NCBI RefSeq assembly: GCF_022458985.1
Contig: NC_061772.1
Coordinates: forward strand, 26,843,501-26,907,500
Direction: 5' to 3'
Length of the DNA stretch: 64,000 nt
DNA from: Mugil cephalus
Taxonomy: Eukaryota > Chordata > Actinopteri > Mugiliformes > Mugilidae
This document shows, piece after piece, positions 54,101 to 62,870 of this stretch. The position numbers and the translations under genes were made by a program. Within the stretch, counting starts at the first letter, position 1; each line of letters opens with the position of its first letter. The notes beneath the pieces were generated by a model, which saw only the letters and a list, made by a program, of their open reading frames with translations, ran no database searches and had not been told where the DNA came from.

Positions 54101-55835
54101 GAAGTAAAAAGAAATGCCAGTGTATCATCTCAGAGAAGCTTCACTGCATATCACTGTACAGCGAAGTCCATAAATAATTGCAAACTACAGAAAAATCCTC
54201 CATATTGTAGCCGCATGTTTCTGGGTACACAGAGTGTGTATTCATGTTTAAAATGAGATAATCTTTTAATTTATCCCACAGTAGCGAATGTGCACATGTG
54301 GTGATAGTAACTGTCTATACTGCATGTACTGATTTATACATTAATATTAGTATCATTGTTTTTTTTTATGTATACACCATTACTGTAAAACACTAAGTTA
54401 TTTAATAGAATAGTCATAGCCTTTCCCCTATTATTTGGTAAACTTTGGTTAGATGCCTAACTGCATTTCATTGTGTGAGTACTTATACTTTATGCAGTGA
54501 CAATAAACTTGAATCTAATATGATGTTATTTAAGTGTATGTGATAATGCAAAAAGAATGTGCTAAAATGTGCAAAAACCCCCCTGGGATTCACAGACTGT
54601 TCAAAAGAGCACATAAATTTGGCTTAGCTTCCACTTAAAGTAAACCGCAGCAAACGATTTGATCACTCGTTACGCTATTAATCACGGCTTCTAACGCTTC
54701 AAAAGCATCTAAAACCTTGGAGGAAAGATAAAAGGGCTCACCACTTGCCAACTATCTTGCTGACATAACCTTTTTTCTTCAACATCCGCGGTAACAAAAT
54801 CTCATCCTTGGAGATCCCTCCCACTATCTCCTGCGGTGTGTATGCTATGATAAAAAACAAAAACAGTATTTATTGTGCAAAGCGTTCCTTGATTTTATTA
54901 CACACTGTACATTACAGGCAAAGCGGCGAGGAAACATTTGCAGATGAATCATGTGCACAACAAGAATAAAATAAGAACGTACCATTTCTGGCGTGACCGT
55001 TAGTGGTGTAGAAACCGTTTCTGACAGGCAGACGACCAGTCAGAAGCGCAGCTCTGGCTGTGGAACGAATAAACTATTTTATTAGGATTTCAAAATGCTT
55101 TTTTGCAACTTGAAAACACAATCTAGTCTTCTTATCGTACTCAGCAGCCAGTGCAAAGTGCTTTAATATCTGGCAATCATTGTAGCTATTTTGAGAATTT
55201 GTTTTGTGCAACTATGAGACAAACATATTGCGTTTGACTACAGCTGTTGATTGTGGTCACTCTCCGAATTTCAACACAAACAGGAAAAAACATCTGCGTG
55301 TTTTCATGAACTTGAATACCATGTTAAGCTACATAGCCCAGGACCTGACTTTCCAGTTTCCACTGACTTACATGGCGAACAGAGTGGGTTGGCAGTGTAA
55401 AAGTTTGGCAGCAGCATGCCCTGAGCTGCCATTGCATCCAGGTTGGGGGTCTCTTTAGAGGGCTGGCCAAACACCCCCAAGTCCCCCCAGCCCATCTAAA
55501 AAAAAGAGCAAAGGGAGGTTCATTAACCAATCCAGTAAACTTAGATCGCACCCATACTGTTTACAGGACACAACCTTAAGCAACAAGGACAGAAAGAAAA
55601 CATATGAAGACAAAATCAGTCAGGAGGAAAGATGTTGCGGGCAGTTCCTCATTTGGTGCCCACACATGCCCCACAGATGTGCTAAACCGAATCGGAAGAC
55701 ACCATTCAAACAACTCACGTCATCCATCAGCATGATGATGATGTTTGGAAGTGACCCATTTGATTCCTTTTCTGTCAATGAGCAGCATATTGTTGCAGCA
55801 AGAAGTGTGAGAGATAGAGACACCACCAGTCGCAT
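33190..55835 (-). CDS. galns: N-acetylgalactosamine-6-sulfatase (lysosomal)
   Basis: Fourteen exons on the minus strand: 55719-55835, 55372-55495, 54983-55057, 54742-54844, 53736-53879, 52976-53042, 52363-52490, 52148-52287, 51962-52065, 47430-47572, 44967-45069, 39238-39359, 34307-34424 and 33190-33276 (TGA). The frame is continuous across all joins, giving 524 residues (human 522, also 14 exons). The enzyme removes 6-sulfate from N-acetylgalactosamine-6-sulfate and galactose-6-sulfate in chondroitin sulfate and keratan sulfate in lysosomes; human loss causes mucopolysaccharidosis IVA. Residues 1-20 form a signal peptide ([20 protein letters not shown]). Active-site residues are all present: D38, D39, the formylglycine cysteine C78 in CSPSR, R82, Y107, K139, H141, H236, D288, N289 and K310. 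The NLT glycosylation site is at 203. The C-terminus ([14 protein letters not shown]) matches human. The first nine exons lie within 3.9 kb, while introns 9 to 12 total about 17 kb. Exon 8 uses a less usual GTAGGC donor. Confidence 0.97.
33568..33706 (-). mobile_element. Tc1-like fragment, copy 8
   Basis: Shares AATTCAGTGCTCTGCTGGGAAACTTTTGG, TGTGGATGTTACTTAGAC and CACCCACCTAGACCAGACC with copies 3 and 6. It lies in galns intron 13 and both termini are lost. Confidence 0.65.
34860..34915 (+). repeat. LINE-like 3' tail fragment
   Basis: GTTACAAGGCAATTTCCCTTGTGGATCAATAAAGTCTAAGTC has the form of the 3' end of fish L2-type LINEs. Similar ends are seen near 47,805-47,840 and 54,470-54,520. Confidence 0.45.
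36437..36485. repeat. (CA)n microsatellite
   Basis: A CA-rich tandem run, slightly interrupted by TCACGCACG. Confidence 0.85.
37262..37320. repeat. interspersed fish repeat fragment
   Basis: GGGGCATCAAACTCATTTTAG, CAGGGGCCACATACGG and CCGGACCAGTAA form a phrase common in teleost repeats. Its extent past 37,320 is unclear. Confidence 0.4.
40300..40372. repeat. interspersed fish repeat fragment
   Basis: AATATACCGTCAGAATATTG, ATACCGTGATATACAT and GCCGCCCAGCCCTA resemble the terminal part of a common teleost non-autonomous DNA element. Confidence 0.4.
42026..42246 (+). mobile_element. Tc1-like copy 9 (left part)
   Basis: It begins with a decayed terminus (GCTGATCAGGCATAACATTATGACC) and runs through GTGTAGGTCTCCCTTGTGCC, CCTTCTGAGGGTTGTCC and GGGGAGGGGCCTC. 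The right half is missing. Confidence 0.7.
42605..42745 (-). repeat. interspersed fish repeat, copy B of the type at 22,755
   Basis: The reverse complement of CAAAGACATGCTCGTTAGG, TGGAGATTCTAAATTGG and GTGTTAGCCCTGAGATAGA matches the block at 22,830-22,920. Confidence 0.6.
43530..43650. repeat. MITE-like fish repeat
   Basis: GCAGTATATCGCAATATCAT, GTGTCATGATACGTATTG and CCTTTCCAACACCCACCTCTA form a known style of short teleost DNA repeat built on ATCGCAATAT units. Confidence 0.45.
46335..46405 (+). repeat. tRNA-derived SINE head
   Basis: TGGTTGGATAGTACATTGGTTAG resembles a box A region, and GGTTCAGATCT at about 46,383-46,393 matches the box B consensus at ten of eleven positions. No cloverleaf or tail can be completed, so it is a SINE remnant and not a tRNA gene. 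It lies in galns intron 10. Confidence 0.35.
46797..46827. repeat. (TTCTG)n microsatellite
   Basis: Six tandem GTTCT units in galns intron 10. Confidence 0.9.
47573..51961 (-). other. galns intron 9 (4.4 kb)
   Basis: It contains a LINE-like tail (about 47,800-47,840), many A or T runs, a GC-richer low-repeat stretch at 48,840-49,140, a poly-A run (50,187-50,209) and a near-complete Tc1-like element (50,518-51,453). No other gene is seen. Confidence 0.6.
50518..51453 (-). mobile_element. near full-length but dead Tc1-like transposon
   Basis: The right end is GTGTACCTAATAAAGTGGCC then AGTGAGTATA, a terminal type common in fish Tc1-like elements. The left part is GCTAGTAAAAGGTTGGACCCC. On the minus strand a broken transposase can be followed: [16 protein letters not shown] at about 50,870-50,920 and [20 protein letters not shown] at about 50,700-50,760, the decayed form of the PDLNPIEHLWD motif with its catalytic region. 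Stops and a shift break the frame. The length of about 0.94 kb is close to a full element. It sits in galns intron 9, in the same orientation as galns. Confidence 0.75.
54440..54520 (+). repeat. LINE-like 3' tail fragment
   Basis: CATTTCATTGTGTGAGTAC and GCAGTGACAATAAACTTGAATCT form the usual 3' end of a fish LINE. It lies in galns intron 4. Confidence 0.45.
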
Positions 55836-56359
55836 TGCTGTACAGTAATCATATGACTTCCAGTATCGAGGAAGTGACCGGTTTGTTTTGTCTTCGTGGC
55901 CGCGTTCGGCGCAACATTTGCGCATACATGCATTTAAGATTTAAAAGAAAAAGAAGCCACTTCTCACTGTGTTTGAATTCACGTGAACTAAAATTTAAAA
56001 TTAAGATTAGTTCTCTCGTTGGTGTATGAATACAGTAGCGTGAAAAATAACAAAAAAAAAGCGTTAAACTGTAAATAGCCAATACGGGTGACTTGTGATA
56101 CATTCATGGACTTCTCATACATATTGCACCGGCGATATTTGAAATTCGACACTTCTCTGAAATAATAACAGAAATCGATAAGTACTAAAAATATAAATTA
56201 AAATATATGTGATTTTGTGAATAATTCGAATTCTACGTTAATGACACCTAATACATATTTATAATCAGGTATTTAACTTTTTTATTGCTCTTTTTCCTAC
56301 AACATTGAATGCAACATATCACGTGACAGCAGCTGACAGCTCGCAGCAGGAAATCCAAC
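55836..56359. promoter_or_regulatory. divergent galns/trappc2l promoter
   Basis: There are 524 bases between the two start codons, transcribed in opposite directions. Visible sites: the ETS-like GAGGAAGTGACC at 55,869-55,880 near galns; TCACGTGA at 56,319-56,326, an E-box with CLEAR-like flanks; an adjacent CAGCTG; and a YY1-like AACATGGCGG over the trappc2l start codon. There is no CpG island; the middle is AT-rich. The arrangement matches the human GALNS/TRAPPC2L pair. Confidence 0.65.
56318..56327. promoter_or_regulatory. CLEAR-like E-box
   Basis: ATCACGTGAC differs from the TFEB/TFE3 CLEAR consensus GTCACGTGAC only at the first base. It lies 33 bases before the trappc2l start and about 480 bases upstream of the galns start. 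Binding is not shown. Confidence 0.45.
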
Positions 56360-57752
56360 ATGGCGGTGTGCATAGCAGTGATCGCAAAAGAGGTAATGTT
56401 TGCCTTTAAATGTCCACGTTTTCTGCCCATAGCCTGTTCTATGATGATAAAATAGACTTTTCACATCACTATAATCGTCTCTAAGCAAATGCCATCTTCC
56501 TGCGTGTGCCGAAATAACCAACAGGCTGGAATATCCCAACAGAGCTAACGCTAACGTCAACATTAGCATTGTTTTGAGGCTGTTGAATTTTACCTCATAT
56601 TTCTTGTGGTTTTGTGCCACTGGGTGCGTCTTTTTTTGTGTCCTTTTTCCAGAACTACCCGCTGTATATCCGCAGTTTGCCCACTCAGAACGAGCTGAAG
56701 TTTCACTACACGGTACACACCTCTCTGGACGTGGTTGAGGAGAAGATCTCAGCAGTGGGAAAATCTCTGGGAGACCAGAGAGAGCTGTACCTGGGTCTAC
56801 TCTACCCGACTGAAGACTATAAAGTGTATCCTTTGATTTTGATGGATTTTATTTAATTATTTATTTATTGATCCTTTGGTCAGATCCTTTTGATCCAAGT
56901 TGGACTGATCAGGAAGTAATTAAGCAAAGAATAAATTGCATTATAGAAGACATTAGAAAGAAAGGCAGCTGAACTTCTTCTGATGGGTAACACACAGATG
57001 TTCCTATTTATACTCCAATGCTACTTGGGTGAAACATCTTCAAGAAACTCTGCAACTCCAGTTGCCTTTTACATGTACATTTTCCTTTACCATGTTTGGC
57101 TATACATTGAGGATAACCTTTATATTCATGGTTATAAAACTCATTTCCTGAAGAAAAAACAAACTCAAATATCCTTGACTGGTGAAATAGATATGGGTAT
57201 GTGACCAACTCCAAGGTGAAATTCGTAATTGTCGTGGACTCATCAAATACATCATTGCGGGACAATGAAATAAGAAGTGTAAGTTGAGTCTATTGAGCAT
57301 CTAAAAATGTATGTAGAACATTGTATAAATCTTTGTCACTCTTCTTGCTTCTGATCTTATTTCTAGCAGATGAATTACTTTTAATAGATGCATGATGAAA
57401 TACTTTCTATGCTTTCTCAATAGTTACCTGAGGATCCTTACACAATATTTATGAAATATGGACACAACAGTTTAGCACATCTGTTCTTTCCCCCCCTTCA
57501 AGTAATTCAGTGTAACATTTTTTGTTCCCCTGCAGATGTTCAGAAAATTGCACAACTCTTTTACCGATGTAATGTGCAACCCATTCCACAACCCTGGGGA
57601 TCCCATTCAGTCCAAGTGAGTTTAATTTTGTTGAATCAGTTCCTTCTTAGGATTAACATTTTACATTTTTAGCCATTTAACCAATGTTGAATAAATCCTT
57701 TTCCAGGGCCTTTGATGGGATCGTCTCTGGAATGATGGTACAAACTGGCTGA
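56360..57752 (+). CDS. trappc2l: trafficking protein particle complex subunit 2-like
   Basis: Five exons: 56360-56392, 56653-56825, 57191-57278, 57536-57615 and 57707-57752 (TGA). The product is 139 residues. It begins [19 protein letters not shown], contains [36 protein letters not shown] and [20 protein letters not shown], and ends MMVQTG, nearly residue for residue like human TRAPPC2L. It is a longin/sedlin-like fold subunit of the TRAPP tethering complexes, which act in ER-Golgi and Golgi transport and as Rab exchange factors. The start is fixed by the family N-terminus. Intron 2 has U12-type signals (GTATCCTTTG donor, TCCTTGAC branch site 12 bases before the acceptor); the others are ordinary GT/AG introns. 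It is divergent from galns and tail-to-tail with pabpn1l, as in human 16q24.3. Confidence 0.96.
56826..57190 (+). other. U12-type (minor spliceosome) intron of trappc2l
   Basis: The donor GTATCCTTTG at 56,826-56,835 is a perfect match to the U12 5' splice consensus RTATCCTT. TCCTTGAC at 57,172-57,179 matches the U12 branch-site consensus TCCTTRAY, with the branch A at 57,178, 12 bases before the AG at 57,189-57,190. No long pyrimidine tract is present. The splice is phase 2 and restores VYGYVTNSK. Confidence 0.85.
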
Positions 57753-57920
57753 CGCCCCATCGTTTGAGTTTCTCTTGTATATACCACCTTTTGTTTACAC
57801 GTTGCTTTGGTTTTTGAAATGCATTAATTGTAATTAAACTTAATCGATGTTGATCACAAGTACCGTCATGTGTTATTTTACTACAAACGGAGCACCGGAT
57901 CATAGTTTTTATTTATTCAC
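57753..57920. terminator. facing 3' ends of trappc2l and pabpn1l
   Basis: The trappc2l stop is at 57,752 and a candidate signal ATTAAA lies at 57,833-57,838. On the minus strand AATAAA lies at 57,908-57,913 (and 57,912-57,917) for pabpn1l. The two signals are about 70 bases apart, so the 3' ends are very close. Confidence 0.5.
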
Positions 57921-58265
57921 TTACATAACAAAGAACTTAAGTCATACACAGGGAGGATTTACACATTTGCAGGCAGAGACAATAAACATTCACATCCATT
58001 TGTAAAAACAGATACAACTGCATAACAATTTGAGGATTGTCCCATGCATTTACAGCAACATAAGCTTATAATGCAACACCTCTGGCCTCAGTCTGTATTC
58101 TTCACATCTCACCTTTATGAAAGACTGATGGAGCGCTTACAATGTATCAATTCTGCGTCCCTCATGTGAGATTCAACTCAAAAAAAAAACAAAAAAAAAA
58201 ACTGAAAGCATAATTTAAAATTCTAACTTCTATCCACCCACGTGGTGTGCATCGCATGGTTACAG
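57918..58265 (-). other. pabpn1l 3'UTR
   Basis: About 350 bases between the stop and the poly(A) signals at 57,908-57,917, including an A run near 58,181-58,200. Cytoplasmic polyadenylation elements of the TTTTAT type would be expected for an oocyte gene, but I see only generic A/T runs. Confidence 0.45.
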
Positions 58266-61019
58266 CTAGCGCTGCTGAGGGTAGTGCTGTCCGCTCGACC
58301 CCGCCCCCAGCTCCTCTGATGGTGGCGTGATGAGGAGAAGACACGGGTAACGTTTAGGCATCTGTTCGTGGTAGTCCATGTGTCCCCACTGTCTCTTGCC
58401 CACCGAGGGTCCTCCGTAGTAAGGGTGGGGCGTCTGATGCTGCGGCCTCGTCGACTGGTAACGGAATCTACCTTGAGAGCTGTTGTGGTATCGGGGAGGA
58501 CGGAAACCGCGGCCTCTGCCTCTGGAGTGACCCCCCCTGTGTCCCCCCCTGTCTGTGGTGCTGATACCTGGCATGTTGGTCCTCTTCGGCATTACCTGCA
58601 AGACAAAGGACTCTTGTCATTGTTTTGAAAATGTTGACTACACTGTAGCAATAGAGCATGACACTGACTTAATGCAGGGATAAGATAAGTTTTATGCAGT
58701 TCACATGACCAAATGCTATTACCCAATTCAACAGGAGGTTTAGTGATGACTCATGGTAAGAGGAACTGCTAAATTTAAAGCTATATATGGAAATCACTTG
58801 AGCTCTAGCATTCAAAGCCTCCTTTATCCTTCCCCTGAACAAATGCGTACCGCCAAATTATAGAGCTAGTAATGGCTTTAGAGCCATTTTAAAATATATG
58901 CCTGGATGTAAATCTCCTCTGTAGATAGTAATTTGCAGATCATGACACAAAAAAAAAAGAAAAAGAAAAAAAAAGGCTATTTAACGTATTCTTTCAAGGT
59001 CTTGCTACTTCAAGGATCGTACAGTCGTGGCTTTATTCTAAAGTGTGCATAGTGGCACAGGGCTTGAATTATGAATCATTTCTCCAAGGTGGTAGAAGCC
59101 GAGCGTGCCCTTAGATTTTTATTGAAATGCGTGTGTGTGTGTGTGTGTGTGTGTAGATAAACTACTTCAAGAAGAACACAGCGTATATAGCAGCTCACCT
59201 TGAGGACTCTTCCTCTGAACAACGTCTCATGTAAACCAATAGCGCTCTGCACGGAGTCCCGGTCAGAGAACTCGATGTAAGCAAAGCTGTGAAGGGGGAG
59301 AACAGGAAGACGTCAGTTAAACGCTGATTCTCACCGTTGTGAGAACAAAAAGTTTAAATTGTGTTGAACGCGCACCCCTTGGGATGACCGGAGAACCTGT
59401 CGCACAGGATGGTGACTCTGTTGACAGGCCCGCAGCCATTGAAATGGATCTCCAGCTCATCTGCAGTGGCTCCATAGTCTACCTGGTGTTTGAGAGTCAA
59501 GAGTATTAGATCAGAGCGGCGGAAAAAAAAAGAAAGATGCCAAGTACGCGGAAAAGACATATCTACAAGTCTTACATTTCCCACATAGACAGATCTGTTG
59601 TCTGCGTCTATCCTCTCCTCTGGAGTCATATTGTAGAAAGGTCCTGTGGAGCAAATAAAAAACTGTTTTTGAACATGCAATATAAAGAATGCGCTGTCTG
59701 CACAGCGGGTCACTACATGTGAAATGAACACAATGATTACTTTCGCCAACATATCCCTTTCTTGCATTATTTGACAACACACATCTCTTAGATTCTTGCT
59801 CCCGTCCAACTGCGTCTCGGCTGTGAGGGAGGACCGAAAAGGGAGGGTGGAAGGGAAGAGGAGATGCACAGAGGCAGAAAATAGCCACAGGCAGCAAGGA
59901 GGACACTTCTGGTTCTCTGGGGCTCACTGCTTCGTCTCATTGGGCAGTGATGAGGCACATGCGAACACTGTTGTGACCACAGCGAAGTGTCCCAGGTGTT
60001 AGCCAGATGGTAAAGGAAGCGGTCGCCTCACCTGCCCGGAGGCTGCAGAGCTCACACACCTGGCTAAAAATACAACGTCAGGGCGTCCCGAACGTACAAT
60101 CAGCAGTCAGCGACCGAAGTGGAACAACAGCAGCAGCAAAGCGCTTGTTTAGAAAAGACTCGGGAAGGTGCCTCACCAGGCCGAGGGCTGCTGGTCAGGA
60201 GCTGCATCTCCACCGTGTCACACCTCTCCTCCTCCTCCTTCAGTCTTTCGGTCTCTTCTTCCATCTCCAGCTCCTGAACCCTGGCTTTGATGGCCATTAG
60301 CTCCTGAAGCACAAGAATGGAAACCAGCATTTGAACTGCCGCTGTGAACCAAATACTATAAAATTAGGATGCTTCCTTTGGAGAATGCCGTTCACCTTTA
60401 GACTAAGGTTTGGAAAAGCTTTATTGAAGCCATTTTGGAAATGTGTGGCAGCACATCATCTTAGACACTTAATGTTGGTTTTGACTTTAGTTTGTCACCT
60501 ATGTATGTGTTAACGTGGTGTGAAGATGGATTTATAACTGGTATATGGTGAGTTACAGGTCTAGATGTCTGTCTTTTTTAGTCAGCTTACATTTTAGTTG
60601 TAGAATGGATGAAGGAAAGAACTGATTGTTATCAGTGTTTATTTAAATGTAAAACTGTAATAAACACTGATCCGGACAAATTATTGCAAATCATTATTAT
60701 TATTATTTTTGTCTGAAACGTGAAAAGAAATGTACGGACCCAGAATGCACCTGAACGGCCCCCCACAAGTCACTCAGCGCGTTGCATGGGATGTGGCTCC
60801 CTGATGTCGCTCCTATCACATATGCAGCGACACCACATTGCGTTTATTTGTCTGGCCGCGAACATCATTACTGCGCCGCACAGACGTGCGTCAAAAAAAC
60901 ATATAAATAGACGCGTCAGGCTCACCGCAAACACGTTCAGTACTAACCGGATCCTCGGTGAAATGCTCCACGATGGACTCGCCCTCCAGGTAGCCGTACT
61001 CCAGATGATTTTCCGCCAT
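58266..61019 (-). CDS. pabpn1l: embryonic polyadenylate-binding protein 2 (PABPN1-like)
   Basis: Six exons on the minus strand: 60948-61019 (ATG), 60177-60303, 59576-59643, 59376-59482, 59199-59286 and 58266-58595 (TAG). The product is 263 residues. After a 24-residue acidic leader ([13 protein letters not shown]...) comes [20 protein letters not shown], the PABPN1 coiled coil (about 25-48). One RRM follows (about 84-162) with RNP2 VYVGNV at 85-90 and RNP1 KGFAYIEF at 124-131. It contains [20 protein letters not shown] and ends with [17 protein letters not shown]. The C-terminal domain is arginine/glycine-rich ([17 protein letters not shown]) and then Q/P/Y-rich to [10 protein letters not shown]. 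It binds nascent poly(A). PABPN1L is expressed in oocytes and early embryos of vertebrates, which is inferred here. It lacks the alanine- and glycine-rich head of PABPN1, and its place beside trappc2l separates it from pabpn1 proper. Confidence 0.94.
59130..59155. repeat. (GT)n microsatellite
   Basis: Thirteen tandem GT units in pabpn1l intron 5, about 40 bases from exon 5. Confidence 0.9.
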
Positions 61020-61859
61020 GCTCACTGCTCGAACATAGCATCTGCAAAGCTGACTGCAGCTCGCCAAAATCACCGCAAAAAAATCTCTCTCGCAGGACGG
61101 AAACGGGTCGATGGTCCACGGAGGCGGCACCTGACGGCATATGAGGTAAGCTAATAGATATCACCTGTGAAAGACACTCATCATGACTGCGTGGACTGAT
61201 TGACAGCGGTGCACACGTGAGATCGGTCCTGGTGGAGGGTGTGTACCTTCCACGCAGTGCCGTATCTACCATACAAGGGGGGCCGGGGGGGGGCCCCGAT
61301 GGCCTCTGCTTGATGCACATACAGCACCGAAATCAATTGAGCGGGTAAAATACAACCTCAACTAAGTTGTAAACATAATATATAAATACAGAAATAATGT
61401 ATTTATTCAAAATGGAACAGAATGTTTTTCATACATTTGGACATATTTAACAATATGTAATAATATACAGACATATCTGTATGCAATTTCCAACGATTTG
61501 AAATGTGGGGTAATATAAAATGTATCATCAAGTATGTAATGATATAAAAATATGGTATATACAAGTGTAAATATACAATGTAGAATGGTCATAAGATAGA
61601 TTACCTTATCATATATAGCCTACTATGTGTGATATAAAGATGTATAAACAAATATACAGAGGTAATTAATTGAGTATGTATGTGAAACTATAGAAGATAT
61701 ATACATTTTTATGAAAACTATAACTGTATAAAATATATAATAGAAGCCCAATATGTTGTTGTCATGCCAAGCACTTAAAATGATTTAGGAAGTATAGCAA
61801 AGGCTTCAAAGCTATTCGAAGTAGGTATATGTTACCTGAAAGATAATAGGTGTCATTTC
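61020..61859 (-). promoter_or_regulatory. pabpn1l upstream region
   Basis: The first 230 bases are GC-richer and include CACCTG at 61,128-61,133, an E-box about 110 bases upstream of the start. Around 61,258-61,310 a G-run-bearing phrase (GTGCCGTATCTACCATACAA, then GGGGCCCCGATGGCCT) looks like a common fish repeat. From 61,330 to 61,850 the sequence is simple and AT-rich with no gene. Confidence 0.4.
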
Positions 61860-62130
61860 ATCAATCAGCCACAACATTAAACACCAATCTGTGAAGTTAA
61901 GCTGCTTGGCTGCCCTACACCAAACAAATACATACGTACTGACACATTTCTGTCATAATCAACATTATTTTATTCAGCAATTTTAACTACAGTAGCTCAT
62001 CTGTTGGACTGGGCCACAAACACCAGCTTTCACTCCCCATGTGCATCAGTGAGCCTTGGCTATCCATGGCTGTCGCCTTGTCATTGCTTCTCTTTCTGTG
62101 GATTTCGTGGATCCAAACCTGCAAGATTGC
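61860..62130 (-). mobile_element. degraded Tc1-like fragment, relative of the short copies
   Basis: ATCAGCCACAACATTAAACACC at the left is a decayed form of the terminal repeat seen at 12,618 and 21,125. ACTACAGTAGCTCATCTGTTGG, CCCCATGTGCATCAGTGAGCC and the following text resemble the DNA-binding half of a teleost Tc1-like transposase read on the minus strand. This segment is absent from the short copies, so it may come from a longer relative. Confidence 0.5.
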
Positions 62131-62189
62131 AAGAACCAGGTTTGGAGATGCTCCGGCCCATCGTGAACTATGATGGCTGATATCCTTCA

Positions 62190-62870
62190 CTAGTGGTCAA
62201 CCCAGACAGGTTTCTCCAAAAGCAAGATTTGTTACAGCCTGAGATTTTACAAAGGAACCAAGGGCAATTTCTAAGCGAAAGCCTCTCTCACATTGGCTAA
62301 TGTTCATGGATCCATCGTCAGGAGAATACTCAGCAACCATGGTGGTCAGAGGCAAGGACACAGTCAGTCACTGCTCTACAGAGGGAAAATTTCTACCCGT
62401 CCGTGATTTGCTAAACATCATGTGGACAAGCCAGAAGAATTTTGTGGGCAGATGAGACAAAAGCAGAAGGATTTGAGCTTGTCATCACTGATGGACCGAT
62501 GAAGTTTGAAAGAAAATGTTGGGACATCTGTCTAACCAACAGAACGTTTACAGAAGAACAAAATTAAGGTTTTGGAACGACCAAAACATTAGCATAAGTC
62601 CTGACCTTAATGCAATAGAAATGTTGTGGAAGATCCTAAAGAAAGCAATTTATGTGAGGAAACCCACCAGCATCTCAGAACTGAAGTGGTTCTGGTCTGA
62701 AGAATGGCCTGAAATTCCTCCAAGCTGCTGTAGATGACAGATCAGCAGTTACCGGAAACGTTTAGTTAATGTTATGGCTGCACGATGAGGTCACAGCGGA
62801 TACTCAAAACAAAGGTTTGCTTACTTTTGCGCCTCACAGATTTGATCAAATGATTCATTTTCTTGAATAA
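62190..62870 (+). mobile_element. degraded Tc1-like transposase, second family
   Basis: A plus-strand frame with several stops holds ISPDLNAIEMLWKILKKAIY, KPTSISELKWF and WPEIPPSCCR at about 62,600-62,735, the C-terminal DDE part of a Tc1 transposase. Upstream, 62,290-62,460 reads like the helix-turn-helix and linker (GSIVRRILSNHGG). It lies next to the opposite-facing fragment at 61,860, so the pair is composite or nested. Confidence 0.65.
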
